Assembly (NCBI RefSeq): GCF_946479715.1 | Contig: NZ_CAMLHF010000197.1 | Location: forward strand, 1 to 10,284 | Reading direction: 5' to 3' | DNA length: 10,284 nucleotides | DNA from: an uncultured Pedobacter sp. | GTDB lineage: Bacteria; Bacteroidota; Bacteroidia; Sphingobacteriales; Sphingobacteriaceae | Shown: piece by piece, positions 1 to 6,117 of the stretch | How the letters are laid out: every line of letters starts with the position of its first letter | How positions within the stretch are numbered: position 1 is the first letter of the stretch | Notes under the pieces: model-generated | The model's database searches: none | What the model was told of the DNA's origin: nothing | Seen by the model: only the letters and a program-made list of their open reading frames with translations | Made by a program: the position numbers and the translations under genes

Positions 1-1
1 C

Positions 2-325
2 AACAACATCCCGGTAAAACAAAGTACCTTATTAAAATATGCCGACCTGGAACTCAACAACCAGACAATGACGGTAACACGGTCGGGAACTGAAATAGCA
101 CTTACCCCAAAAGAACTTAAACTGCTCGAATACATGATGCAAAACGCAGAAAGGGTACTATCGAGAACAGAAATAGCCGACAAAGTATGGAATACACATT
201 TCGATACCGGCACCAATTTTATTGATGTTTACATCAACTACCTCAGAAAGAAAATAGATCGTGATTATCCGAATAAACTGATACATACCAAACCAGGATT
301 GGGCTTTATTTTCAAATCAGAATAA
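2..325 (+). CDS. OmpR/PhoB-family response regulator, C-terminal part (5' end outside window)
   Basis: The reading frame is open from base 2 to the stop at 323-325, giving 107 visible residues; the ATG at 68 is internal, because coding sequence continues upstream of it. What remains is the winged-helix DNA-binding domain of an OmpR-type regulator: the sheet and linker (LLKYADLELNNQTMTV), the LTPKELKLLEYMMQN segment, the recognition-helix region (SRTEIADKVWNTHFDTGTNFIDVYINYLRKKI) and the closing wing (LIHTKPGLGFIF). The phosphoacceptor receiver domain lies off the left edge. The gene ends 5 bases before a sensor kinase gene, so the two are surely co-transcribed as a cognate pair. The inferred target is the phased repeat operator at 1711-1754, in front of the neighbouring Mg-type ATPase. 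Family assignment is secure; the stimulus is not visible. Confidence 0.95.
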   Translation, partial: NNIPVKQSTLLKYADLELNNQTMTVTRSGTEIALTPKELKLLEYMMQNAERVLSRTEIADKVWNTHFDTGTNFIDVYINYLRKKIDRDYPNKLIHTKPGLGFIFKSE

Positions 326-330
326 ACACA

Positions 331-1698
331 ATGAAAATCCGTAATAAGCTCAGTCTCCTGTTTACCGCAATTACCGCAACCCTGCTGTTTGTATTTGCAA
401 TGGCAGTATACCTGTCGTACAGCCAAAACCGAGAGGAAGAATATTACAAAGAACTGCACAAAATCGCCATTACAAAGGCAAATCTGCTGCTCGATGCCAA
501 AATAGAACCGTCTGTGCTTCAGCTCATATACAGAAACTCACAAAACGTATTGTTCCAGGAAGAGGTTGCCATATACGACACCTCATTTCACCTCCTTTAC
601 CACGATGCGGTAGACATAGACAAGGTAAAAGAAACCTCCGGCATGATCCACAAGATCATAGCCGAAAAACAAATACAGTTCTATCAGGGAAAAATGCAGA
701 TTATAGGACTGCTATACCAGCATAAAAATGGCAATTACGTAATTACAGCAGCTGCAACTGATCAATATGGGTATGCTAAACTGACAAACCTGAAATACAC
801 ACTAATTGTCGCGTTTTTCATCAGTGTAATCCTGATTTATTTAGCCGGACAGTACTTAGCCAGCAGGGCACTAAAACCTGTTTCTGACATGGTAGATGAG
901 GTTGAAGACATAACAGCCACCAATCTCGACCTTCGCATAAACGAAGGCAGTGGTAAAGATGAAATTGCCGAGCTCGCCGTTACCTTTAACGCCATGCTGA
1001 ACCGCCTGGAAAAATCTTTCGACGCGCAAAAAGAGTTTGTATCCAATATCTCCCATGAACTGCGCACCCCGCTAACAGCTATGCTTGCCGAACTTCAACT
1101 TACTTTAGGTAAAGAACGCCAAAATACTGAATACAAAGAATCTATACACCATGCCATCAGTGATGCGCAAAAGGTAGTTCGCCTATCCAATAGCCTGCTC
1201 GACATGGCTAAGGCAAACTACGACCATACCGAGATTACCTTTAAAAAACTCCGCCTGGATGAAGTGCTTCTCGATGCCAGAAATGATGTTTTACACACCT
1301 ATCCCGACTATAAAGTAAACATCGTATTTGAAAAAGAAATAGAAAACGACGACTCCATTTCTGTAAAAGGAAACGAATACCTGCTCAAAGTTGCCTTTAT
1401 GAACCTCATAGAAAATGGCTGTAAATTCTCCGAACAACACGAATGCACCATTGCCATAACTTACCATCTGGATTACACCATATTAAGATTTCAGGACAAT
1501 GGAATAGGCATCTCGGCCGACACGATTTCAAGAATATTTGAATCGTTTTACCGCGGCCAAAATCAGGAATATGCTGCCGGAAATGGAATCGGACTATCCC
1601 TTACAAAAAAAATCATAGACCTACACCAGGGTACAATAGCTGTAATTTCAGAACTGAACCAGGGCAGTGTATTTACCATCGAATTGAAACATGCCTAA
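331..1698 (+). CDS. Sensor histidine kinase (HAMP-HisKA-HATPase), partner of the preceding regulator
   Basis: The protein has 455 residues and is membrane-bound. A first membrane helix at about 11-30 and a second at about 154-176 enclose a periplasmic sensor region of roughly 120 residues that I cannot assign to a named domain. A HAMP linker follows (about 177-230). The HisKA dimerisation helix carries the phosphoacceptor His242 in NISHELRTPLTA. The ATPase domain shows the N box around Asn358/Asn362 (MNLIENGCKFS), the G1 box DNGIGI (389-394), the F box FESFYR (403-408) and the G2 box GNGIGLSLTK (417-426), so all catalytic motifs are intact. The start ATG lies 5 bases after the regulator stop, which fits translational coupling. 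By context it probably monitors divalent cations or an envelope condition relevant to the downstream MgtA-like pump; this is inference from position and from the operator-like repeats, not from the sensor sequence. Confidence 0.95.
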   Translation: MKIRNKLSLLFTAITATLLFVFAMAVYLSYSQNREEEYYKELHKIAITKANLLLDAKIEPSVLQLIYRNSQNVLFQEEVAIYDTSFHLLYHDAVDIDKVKETSGMIHKIIAEKQIQFYQGKMQIIGLLYQHKNGNYVITAAATDQYGYAKLTNLKYTLIVAFFISVILIYLAGQYLASRALKPVSDMVDEVEDITATNLDLRINEGSGKDEIAELAVTFNAMLNRLEKSFDAQKEFVSNISHELRTPLTAMLAELQLTLGKERQNTEYKESIHHAISDAQKVVRLSNSLLDMAKANYDHTEITFKKLRLDEVLLDARNDVLHTYPDYKVNIVFEKEIENDDSISVKGNEYLLKVAFMNLIENGCKFSEQHECTIAITYHLDYTILRFQDNGIGISADTISRIFESFYRGQNQEYAAGNGIGLSLTKKIIDLHQGTIAVISELNQGSVFTIELKHA

Positions 1699-1710
1699 AC
1701 AACCGTTAAA

Positions 1711-1754
1711 ATTCTAATGGTTTTCTAATAACATTCTAAAACTCCTCTAACCTT
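1711..1754 (+). promoter_or_regulatory. Four phased 11-bp direct repeats, putative response-regulator operator
   Basis: Four units follow each other without a gap: ATTCTAATGGT (1711-1721), TTTCTAATAAC (1722-1732), ATTCTAAAACT (1733-1743) and CCTCTAACCTT (1744-1754). The shared core TCTAA recurs exactly every 11 bases, with TTCTAA in the first three units and CTCTAA in the fourth. Tandem repeats with about one helical turn of spacing are the classic binding-site form for OmpR/PhoB-family dimers. The array ends 19 bases before the -7 box and covers the place where a -33 element would be, as expected for an activator-dependent promoter. The regulator encoded at the left edge is the obvious candidate ligand. 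The repeats are seen directly; protein binding is inferred. Confidence 0.7.
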
Positions 1755-1773
1755 CCCTCCCGAAGGGTCTCAA

Positions 1774-1781
1774 TACTTTTG
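1774..1781 (+). promoter_or_regulatory. Bacteroidota -7 promoter box for the mgtA-like gene
   Basis: TACTTTTG matches the Bacteroidota primary-sigma -7 consensus TAnnTTTG at every fixed position. No TTG is present at the usual distance upstream, which agrees with dependence on an activator bound at the 11-bp repeats. Transcription would begin a few bases after 1781, leaving a leader of only about 35 bases before the ATG at 1823, too short for a riboswitch. Confidence 0.65.
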
Positions 1782-1822
1782 CGGCACATTAGAAATAAGT
1801 AGTAATCTTAAACTATTATGCC

Positions 1823-4444
1823 ATGACATTACATGAGATCGCCGTAAAAGACAGAATCCAGTACCTTCAAATCCTGGACAGCAATGAAAATGGACTTCAA
1901 GCCTCAAACATCAGTACCAGACAACGTCAGTTTGGACTAAATGAGATAGAACACGAAAAGCCCCCATTATGGTATAAACAGCTTTTTCATGCTTTTTTAA
2001 ACCCCTTTATTGGAATCTTAATTGTACTTGCTATAATTTCATTAATTATGGATGTAATCCTTGCTGATCCTGGTCAGGAAGAATACAAAACTGTAATTGT
2101 GGTAAGCATTATGGTACTGCTAAGTTCCCTGCTCAGATTTACACAGGAATACCGCAGCAATAGGGCCGCTAACCAGTTAAAAAGCATGGTTAAAACTACT
2201 GCAACTGTTTTAAGACAACCAAACGGAAAAACAGAAACAGACATTAAAGACCTGGTTCCGGGAGATATTGTGTTTTTAAGTGCCGGAGACATGATACCCG
2301 CCGATTGCAGAATCATACAATCTAAGGATCTGTTTATCAGTCAATCTATATTAACAGGAGAATCCTTACCCGTAGAAAAAAGCAGTAATCCACTTAAAAC
2401 AACAGACACCAGATCAGCCCTCGATTTCGAAAACATTTGTTTCATGGGTACCAATGTGGTAAGCGGCACAGCAAAAGTTATTGTGGTAAACACAGGCAAC
2501 CTTACCTATTTTGGATCTATAGGAAAAGCAATTCTGGGTACCCGCACACAAACCAGTTTCGATAAAGGCGTAAACAAAGTAAGCTGGCTGCTTATTCGCT
2601 TCATGTTCATCATGGTGCCTCTGGTATTTTTCATCAACGGCCTAACCAAGGGCGACTGGATGCAAGCCCTTCTGTTCGGAATCTCTGTCGCCGTAGGTCT
2701 TACCCCGGAAATGCTTCCAATGATTGTTACTGCCAACCTTGCCAAAGGTGCAATAAACATGAGCAAGCGTAAAGTAATTGTAAAACGACTTAACGCCATA
2801 CAAAACATCGGCGCCATGGACGTATTGTGCACCGACAAAACAGGTACCCTCACGATGGATAAAATTATTCTGGAACGGCACCTTAACGTTTTCGGCAAAG
2901 ACGACGACGAGGTATTAAAATGGGCCTATTTGAATAGCTACCATCAAACCGGTTTAAAAAACCTGCTTGATATAGCCATTCTGGAACATGCAGAATTAAA
3001 AGATTTCATTAAAACAGATAACTATCAAAAAATTGATGAGATCCCTTTTGATTTCAATCGCAGAAGACTAAGCGTTGTACTGGGCACAGATACCGGCAAG
3101 CATTTGTTGATTTGTAAAGGAGCTGTTGAAGAAATGCTGGATCTATGCAGCCATGCCTTTGACCCCGGAGAAGATAAACAGCTGCACATAGAAAACGATG
3201 CCATTGTTCCAATGGATCAAAAAATGAGACAGGCTATAATAGACACTTCCAGAAAGCTAAACGAAGAAGGGTTAAGGGTTTTACTCGTTGCCATTAAAGA
3301 ATACGAACCACGCCCGCTAAACTACGCTGTTGCTGATGAGTGCAATATGGTTTTAACAGGTTTTATAGGCTTCTTAGACCCTGCAAAATCCTCAGCTAAA
3401 CCATCAATAGCGGCCCTGCAAAAACTGGGTGTAAACATCAAAGTACTTACAGGCGACAATGAAATAGTGACCAAAAAAATATGCCGCGATGTAGGCATAC
3501 CAATAAACAATATCCTGCTTGGCAATCAGATTGAAACAATGACCGATGAGGAAATTATCAATCAGATAGACGACATCAGCATAATGGCTAAGCTTAGCCC
3601 AATGCAGAAATCACGCATTGTAAAGCTGCTTCAGCTTAAAGGCCACACGGTTGGTTTTATGGGCGACGGAATTAACGATGCCCCTGCCCTTCGCAATGCG
3701 GATGTAGGTATATCTGTTGATACAGCAGTGGATATAGCTAAAGAAAGTGCCGACATCATTCTATTAGAAAAAGATCTGATGGTTTTAAGACAAGGCGTAA
3801 TTTACGGTCGCCGGACTTTTGGCAATATCATTAAGTACATAAAAATGACTGCCAGCAGTAACTTCGGTAACATGTTTAGCGTATTGGGAGCCAGTGCCAT
3901 GCTTCCGTTCCTTCCAATGCTGCCTATCCATCTGTTGGTACAAAATCTATTGTATGATGTTTCTCAGATTTCCATTCCGTGGGACAGCATGGATAAGGAG
4001 TTTATTGAAAAACCTCAAAAATGGAGTGCCAGAGGCATCAGCAAGTTCATGATTTTTATAGGCCCAATCAGTTCCATTTTTGACTATGCAACCTTTGCGG
4101 TGATGTATTACGTGTTTTCTGCGAACACCGTTGACAAGCAAACGCTGTTTCAAAGTGGCTGGTTTATAGAAGGTTTGTTATCACAAACCCTGATTGTTCA
4201 CATGATCAGGACAAGAAAAATACCCTTTATACAAAGCTGGGCAACGGCTCCGGTAACAGCACTCACATCATTGGTAATGGTTATTGGCATCTGCATTCCA
4301 TTTTCGCCACTTGCCGAAAGCTTAAAAATGCAGGCGCTGCCGTTAAGCTATTTTCCATGGCTTATCGGAATCCTGATCAGTTATTGCCTGCTTACTCAAT
4401 TTGTAAAAGTTTGGTTCATTAAAAAATTCAATCAGTGGCTATAA
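1823..4444 (+). CDS. mgtA: MgtA-type (P3B) magnesium-translocating P-type ATPase
   Basis: The 873-residue protein, close to the usual length of the family, is an inner-membrane pump predicted to import Mg(2+) using ATP. Visible landmarks are an N-terminal cation-ATPase segment (about 1-50), the first membrane pair (about 60-80 and 88-105), the actuator motif LTGES (177-181), the second membrane pair with the MgtA-like VGLTPEMLP signature (291-299), the phosphorylation motif DKTGTLT with Asp338, TGDN (543-546), the hinge GDGIND (614-619), and a C-terminal membrane block with QNLLYDVSQISIPWDSMD (707-724), typical of MgtA/MgtB rather than of Ca(2+) or H(+) pumps. All catalytic motifs are intact. 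A promoter and operator-like repeats lie directly upstream and a kinase/regulator pair precedes it, which suggests two-component control. Transport of another divalent ion cannot be excluded from sequence. Confidence 0.9.
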   Translation: MTLHEIAVKDRIQYLQILDSNENGLQASNISTRQRQFGLNEIEHEKPPLWYKQLFHAFLNPFIGILIVLAIISLIMDVILADPGQEEYKTVIVVSIMVLLSSLLRFTQEYRSNRAANQLKSMVKTTATVLRQPNGKTETDIKDLVPGDIVFLSAGDMIPADCRIIQSKDLFISQSILTGESLPVEKSSNPLKTTDTRSALDFENICFMGTNVVSGTAKVIVVNTGNLTYFGSIGKAILGTRTQTSFDKGVNKVSWLLIRFMFIMVPLVFFINGLTKGDWMQALLFGISVAVGLTPEMLPMIVTANLAKGAINMSKRKVIVKRLNAIQNIGAMDVLCTDKTGTLTMDKIILERHLNVFGKDDDEVLKWAYLNSYHQTGLKNLLDIAILEHAELKDFIKTDNYQKIDEIPFDFNRRRLSVVLGTDTGKHLLICKGAVEEMLDLCSHAFDPGEDKQLHIENDAIVPMDQKMRQAIIDTSRKLNEEGLRVLLVAIKEYEPRPLNYAVADECNMVLTGFIGFLDPAKSSAKPSIAALQKLGVNIKVLTGDNEIVTKKICRDVGIPINNILLGNQIETMTDEEIINQIDDISIMAKLSPMQKSRIVKLLQLKGHTVGFMGDGINDAPALRNADVGISVDTAVDIAKESADIILLEKDLMVLRQGVIYGRRTFGNIIKYIKMTASSNFGNMFSVLGASAMLPFLPMLPIHLLVQNLLYDVSQISIPWDSMDKEFIEKPQKWSARGISKFMIFIGPISSIFDYATFAVMYYVFSANTVDKQTLFQSGWFIEGLLSQTLIVHMIRTRKIPFIQSWATAPVTALTSLVMVIGICIPFSPLAESLKMQALPLSYFPWLIGILISYCLLTQFVKVWFIKKFNQWL

Positions 4445-4455
4445 ATTCAAAAGAG

Positions 4456-4920
4456 ATGAAAACAAAAAATAAATTAAACTATACACTCGGTTGCATCATA
4501 AGTGTAAGTTTATACGCTTGTAAATCATTAGAAGCCAATGGCGGTTTAACAGCAAATATTATTTCTGTTCCTTGTAAGATCAGACCTTCGGTTAAAGGTG
4601 TACCTGAACAGTTAAATACCAATTTTAGTGCTGCATTATATCTTGGCAACAGAAAAGGAAACTCGAAGCATGGATTTAGTTATGGTGCTTTTACCGGACT
4701 AAGCGCCATAACTATGAATCCTCATGTTACAGAAGATAAGATCAATTACGAATATGATGGACTTGCCTTAAGTAATGGCATTGCCGGCATATACGACAAC
4801 AAAAAAATCAATATAGGCCTTGCGTTAGGCATCGACATGCTGACCGATAAAAACAGAACCAATTGGATATATCAGGGCAAGCCCTGGATTGGGATACTCT
4901 TCGGAATCACACTCAATTGA
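4456..4920 (+). CDS. Small putative exported or lipoprotein, uncharacterised, downstream of mgtA
   Basis: I chose the ATG at 4456 (154 residues) over an in-frame GTG at 4435, which would overlap the mgtA end, because the ATG puts a normal export signal at the N-terminus: basic MKTKNK, a hydrophobic stretch, then LYAC with Cys22. That resembles a lipobox, although Tyr at -2 is not ideal, so ordinary signal-peptide cleavage is possible. The mature part is rich in Gly, Asn and aromatic residues with short alternating beta-like stretches (FSAALYLG, FSYGAFTGLSAI, KINIGLALGIDML, WIYQGKPWIGILFGITLN), suggesting a small beta-rich outer-membrane or periplasmic protein. It resembles conserved hypothetical proteins of Bacteroidota as I remember them; I know no assigned function. 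It lies 11 bases after mgtA and is probably in the same operon, so a link to Mg(2+) or envelope homeostasis is plausible but unproven. Confidence 0.75.
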   Translation: MKTKNKLNYTLGCIISVSLYACKSLEANGGLTANIISVPCKIRPSVKGVPEQLNTNFSAALYLGNRKGNSKHGFSYGAFTGLSAITMNPHVTEDKINYEYDGLALSNGIAGIYDNKKINIGLALGIDMLTDKNRTNWIYQGKPWIGILFGITLN

Positions 4921-4947
4921 TTCATAACGTATTTGTTAAGCTACAGA

Positions 4948-5072
4948 AGCTATTGCTTTCACAACTGCCTAACAATTGTTCAAAAGCTTCTTCAGGGTTG
5001 GTTCGATTACGCTTCGAACCAACCCTGAAGTTGATACTACGTAACTATCAACCATTCACGGGAGCAATAGCT
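4948..5072. repeat. 125-bp concentric palindromic element in the convergent gap
   Basis: The ends are perfect 10-bp inverted repeats (AGCTATTGCT at 4948-4957, AGCAATAGCT at 5063-5072). The middle is a perfect 17-bp inverted repeat (4990-5006 and 5014-5030) with a 7-base loop. Both pairs share the same centre, base 5010, so they belong to one symmetrical structure whose intervening arms pair only weakly. A 10-bp palindrome AACAATTGTT (4971-4980) and a 7-bp inverted repeat GTTGATA/TATCAAC (5030-5052) lie inside. This form suggests a MITE- or REPIN-like palindrome; no coding sequence is visible in it. Confidence 0.55.
4990..5030. terminator. Strong hairpin between convergent genes, possible bidirectional terminator
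   Basis: CTTCAGGGTTGGTTCGA (4990-5006) and its exact complement (5014-5030) form a 17-bp stem with loop TTACGCT. It lies between the stop of the rightward gene (4920) and the stop of the leftward gene (5090), where a shared terminator is expected. The T-tract is poor: only a TTTT follows on the - strand after four bases (AAGCTTTTG), and the + strand reads TTGATAC. Termination is therefore plausible rather than certain, and the stem may simply be the core of the larger palindrome. Confidence 0.45.
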
Positions 5073-5089
5073 AAGCAGGTGCTCATCTA

Positions 5090-5656
5090 TCAGTTCAATT
5101 TATCAAGGGGTTTCCTGTTTTTAACGGCCGAAGCTTTGTATTTGCTTGGAGAAAGTCCTGTTAGAGATTTAAACTGTGCCGACAAATGGGCGCTGCTGCT
5201 ATATCCCATTTTAAAGGATATTTCATTCAGGTTCAATTCACCGTACTCTAACAGTTCTTTTACTTTTTCTACCTTTTGCTGAATGATGTATTTCTCGATG
5301 GTTAAACCCTCTGATTCTGAAAACAATCTGCTCAGGTAATTATAGTCTTTATTTAATTTATCGGCTACCAGATGCATCAGGCTTTGATTGATCTCGCCCA
5401 GATCTGAATAGTGAACTAAATTGATGACTTCGTTTTTAATTTGCTCTACCAACTGGTTCTTTTCCTTTTCTATAAGTTCAAAACCTAAAGCTTGAAATTC
5501 GAAAGCAATATCTTTTAACTGTTCCTGATTTGGATCCGGAGCAACTTCAACTTTACCTAAGGTTATTTGTTTAACCGAAAAACCCAGATTCTGCAACCGC
5601 TCATTAACGATCATAATACAGCGGTCGCAAACCATATTTTTTACATATAATGTCAT
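5090..5656 (-). CDS. HMA-like metal-binding domain fused to AraC-type DNA-binding domain, putative copper regulator
   Basis: The 188-residue protein has two parts. Residues 1-66 fit a ferredoxin-like heavy-metal-associated fold in the order beta-alpha-beta-beta-alpha-beta: LYVKNMVC, DRCIMIVNERLQNLG, FSVKQITLGKVEVAP, NQEQLKDIAFEFQALG, FELIEKE. The metal-loop pair is Cys10 and Cys13 (MVCDRC). After a helical linker, residues about 92-176 are an AraC/XylS DNA-binding domain with two helix-turn-helix units: HLVADKLNKDYNYLSRLFSE and LNEISFKMGYSSSAHLSAQF, ending in the usual LTGLSPSKYK. It starts 16 bases after the CopZ-like gene on the same strand, and a Cu(+) ATPase lies further upstream. I infer a cytoplasmic transcription factor that senses copper through its own CxxC domain and controls this cluster. 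Another thiophilic metal remains possible. Confidence 0.85.
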   Translation of the reverse strand: MTLYVKNMVCDRCIMIVNERLQNLGFSVKQITLGKVEVAPDPNQEQLKDIAFEFQALGFELIEKEKNQLVEQIKNEVINLVHYSDLGEINQSLMHLVADKLNKDYNYLSRLFSESEGLTIEKYIIQQKVEKVKELLEYGELNLNEISFKMGYSSSAHLSAQFKSLTGLSPSKYKASAVKNRKPLDKLN

Positions 5657-5672
5657 ATTTGTTCAGCTAATA

Positions 5673-5885
5673 TCATACTTCTTCTGCCTTATAACCGGCT
5701 TTTTCCAAGGTACCAATTATTTCTGTGGCTTTAAGCTCATCATCGGCCTCAACTTTTAAAATTTTATCCGGGTTTTCTATATCAACTTCCCAGTTTTCTA
5801 TTGTATTTAAGCCATTTAAGTGAGGTGTTACCGTTGCAATACAGCCTGCACATTTAATATTTGTTTTGAATTTTAAAGTTTGCAT
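5673..5885 (-). CDS. copZ: CopZ-like copper chaperone (HMA domain protein)
   Basis: This 70-residue protein is a single heavy-metal-associated domain of normal length. The metal site is Cys12-Ala-Gly-Cys15 in NIKCAGCIATVTPHLN; the Met common before the first Cys in CopZ/Atx1 proteins is Ile-Lys here, a variant I associate with Bacteroidota members. The rest fits the fold: WEVDIENPDKILKVEA as the central strands, ELKATEIIGTLEKAGY as the second helix, then the last strand. The expected role is cytoplasmic Cu(+) binding and delivery to the N-terminal domain of the CopA pump. It is followed 16 bases later by the HMA-AraC gene, very likely in one transcript. A 122-bp palindrome separates it from copA, so co-transcription with copA is uncertain. 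Confidence 0.85.
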   Translation of the reverse strand: MQTLKFKTNIKCAGCIATVTPHLNGLNTIENWEVDIENPDKILKVEADDELKATEIIGTLEKAGYKAEEV

Positions 5886-5957
5886 TTTTTTTGAGTTTAA
5901 TTGTTATTATTATGTTATGTTTTAATTTGTTGGTCGTCAATGTGCTAGCATACTTTT

Positions 5958-6079
5958 CATTCGGCTACGTTCCCCGTCATCCCGAGGTAACGAGGGATCT
6001 CTTGCTTAGGCTAATTTGCTTCACAGCTACTTCAAGAGATCTCTCCTATCGTCGAGATGACGGGTGTGTTAACCGAATG
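5958..6079. repeat. 122-bp imperfect palindrome of Bacteroidota repeat type between copA and copZ
   Basis: Left arm 5958-6004 and right arm 6033-6079 are inverted copies that align without gaps. The best-matched blocks are CATTCGG (5958-5964) with CCGAATG (6073-6079), CCCGTCATC (5973-5981) with its complement GATGACGGG, and GATCTCTTG (5996-6004) with CAAGAGATC (6033-6041). The roughly 230 bases between the copA stop and the copZ start hold this element and no credible gene. The CCCGTCATCCCGAGG...GAGGGATCT wording resembles dispersed palindromic repeats I recall from Pedobacter-like genomes. It is probably a MITE- or REP-type mobile repeat; it could also act as a hairpin that ends or stabilises transcripts. 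Confidence 0.7.
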
Positions 6080-6117
6080 ACGGCAGGTTACTTTATGATC
6101 AGCCCGATCACCCCCTA

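Noticed and set aside
68..325. Short 85-residue protein starting at the ATG at 68
   Set aside because: The frame is open to the left edge with typical regulator sequence before this Met, so it is an internal codon of a truncated gene.
1751..1766. Small inverted repeat CCTTC/GAAGG with a 6-base loop between operator and -7 box
   Set aside because: A 5-bp stem is easily due to chance and the downstream bases show no T-tract; it overlaps the last 11-bp repeat unit.
1782..1822. Possible Mg(2+) riboswitch (M-box) leader for mgtA
   Set aside because: The predicted leader is only about 35 bases, far too short, and the upstream gap is taken by the repeat array and promoter.
2506..2898. 130-codon open frame on the - strand inside mgtA
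   Set aside because: It is antisense to conserved MgtA motifs (VGLTPEMLP, DKTGTLT), is rich in residues typical of shadow frames, and has no supporting context.
4995..5023. GGTTCGATTAC resembling a tRNA T-arm, suggesting a tRNA remnant or att site
   Set aside because: The match is explained by the 17-bp hairpin; there is no acceptor stem, anticodon arm or CCA end nearby, and no integrase gene.
4863..5282. Open frame on the + strand overlapping the end of the small exported protein and the 3' part of the HMA-AraC gene
   Set aside because: It runs through the palindrome and antisense to a clear AraC domain; the translation shows no recognisable motif and there is no promoter or good start.
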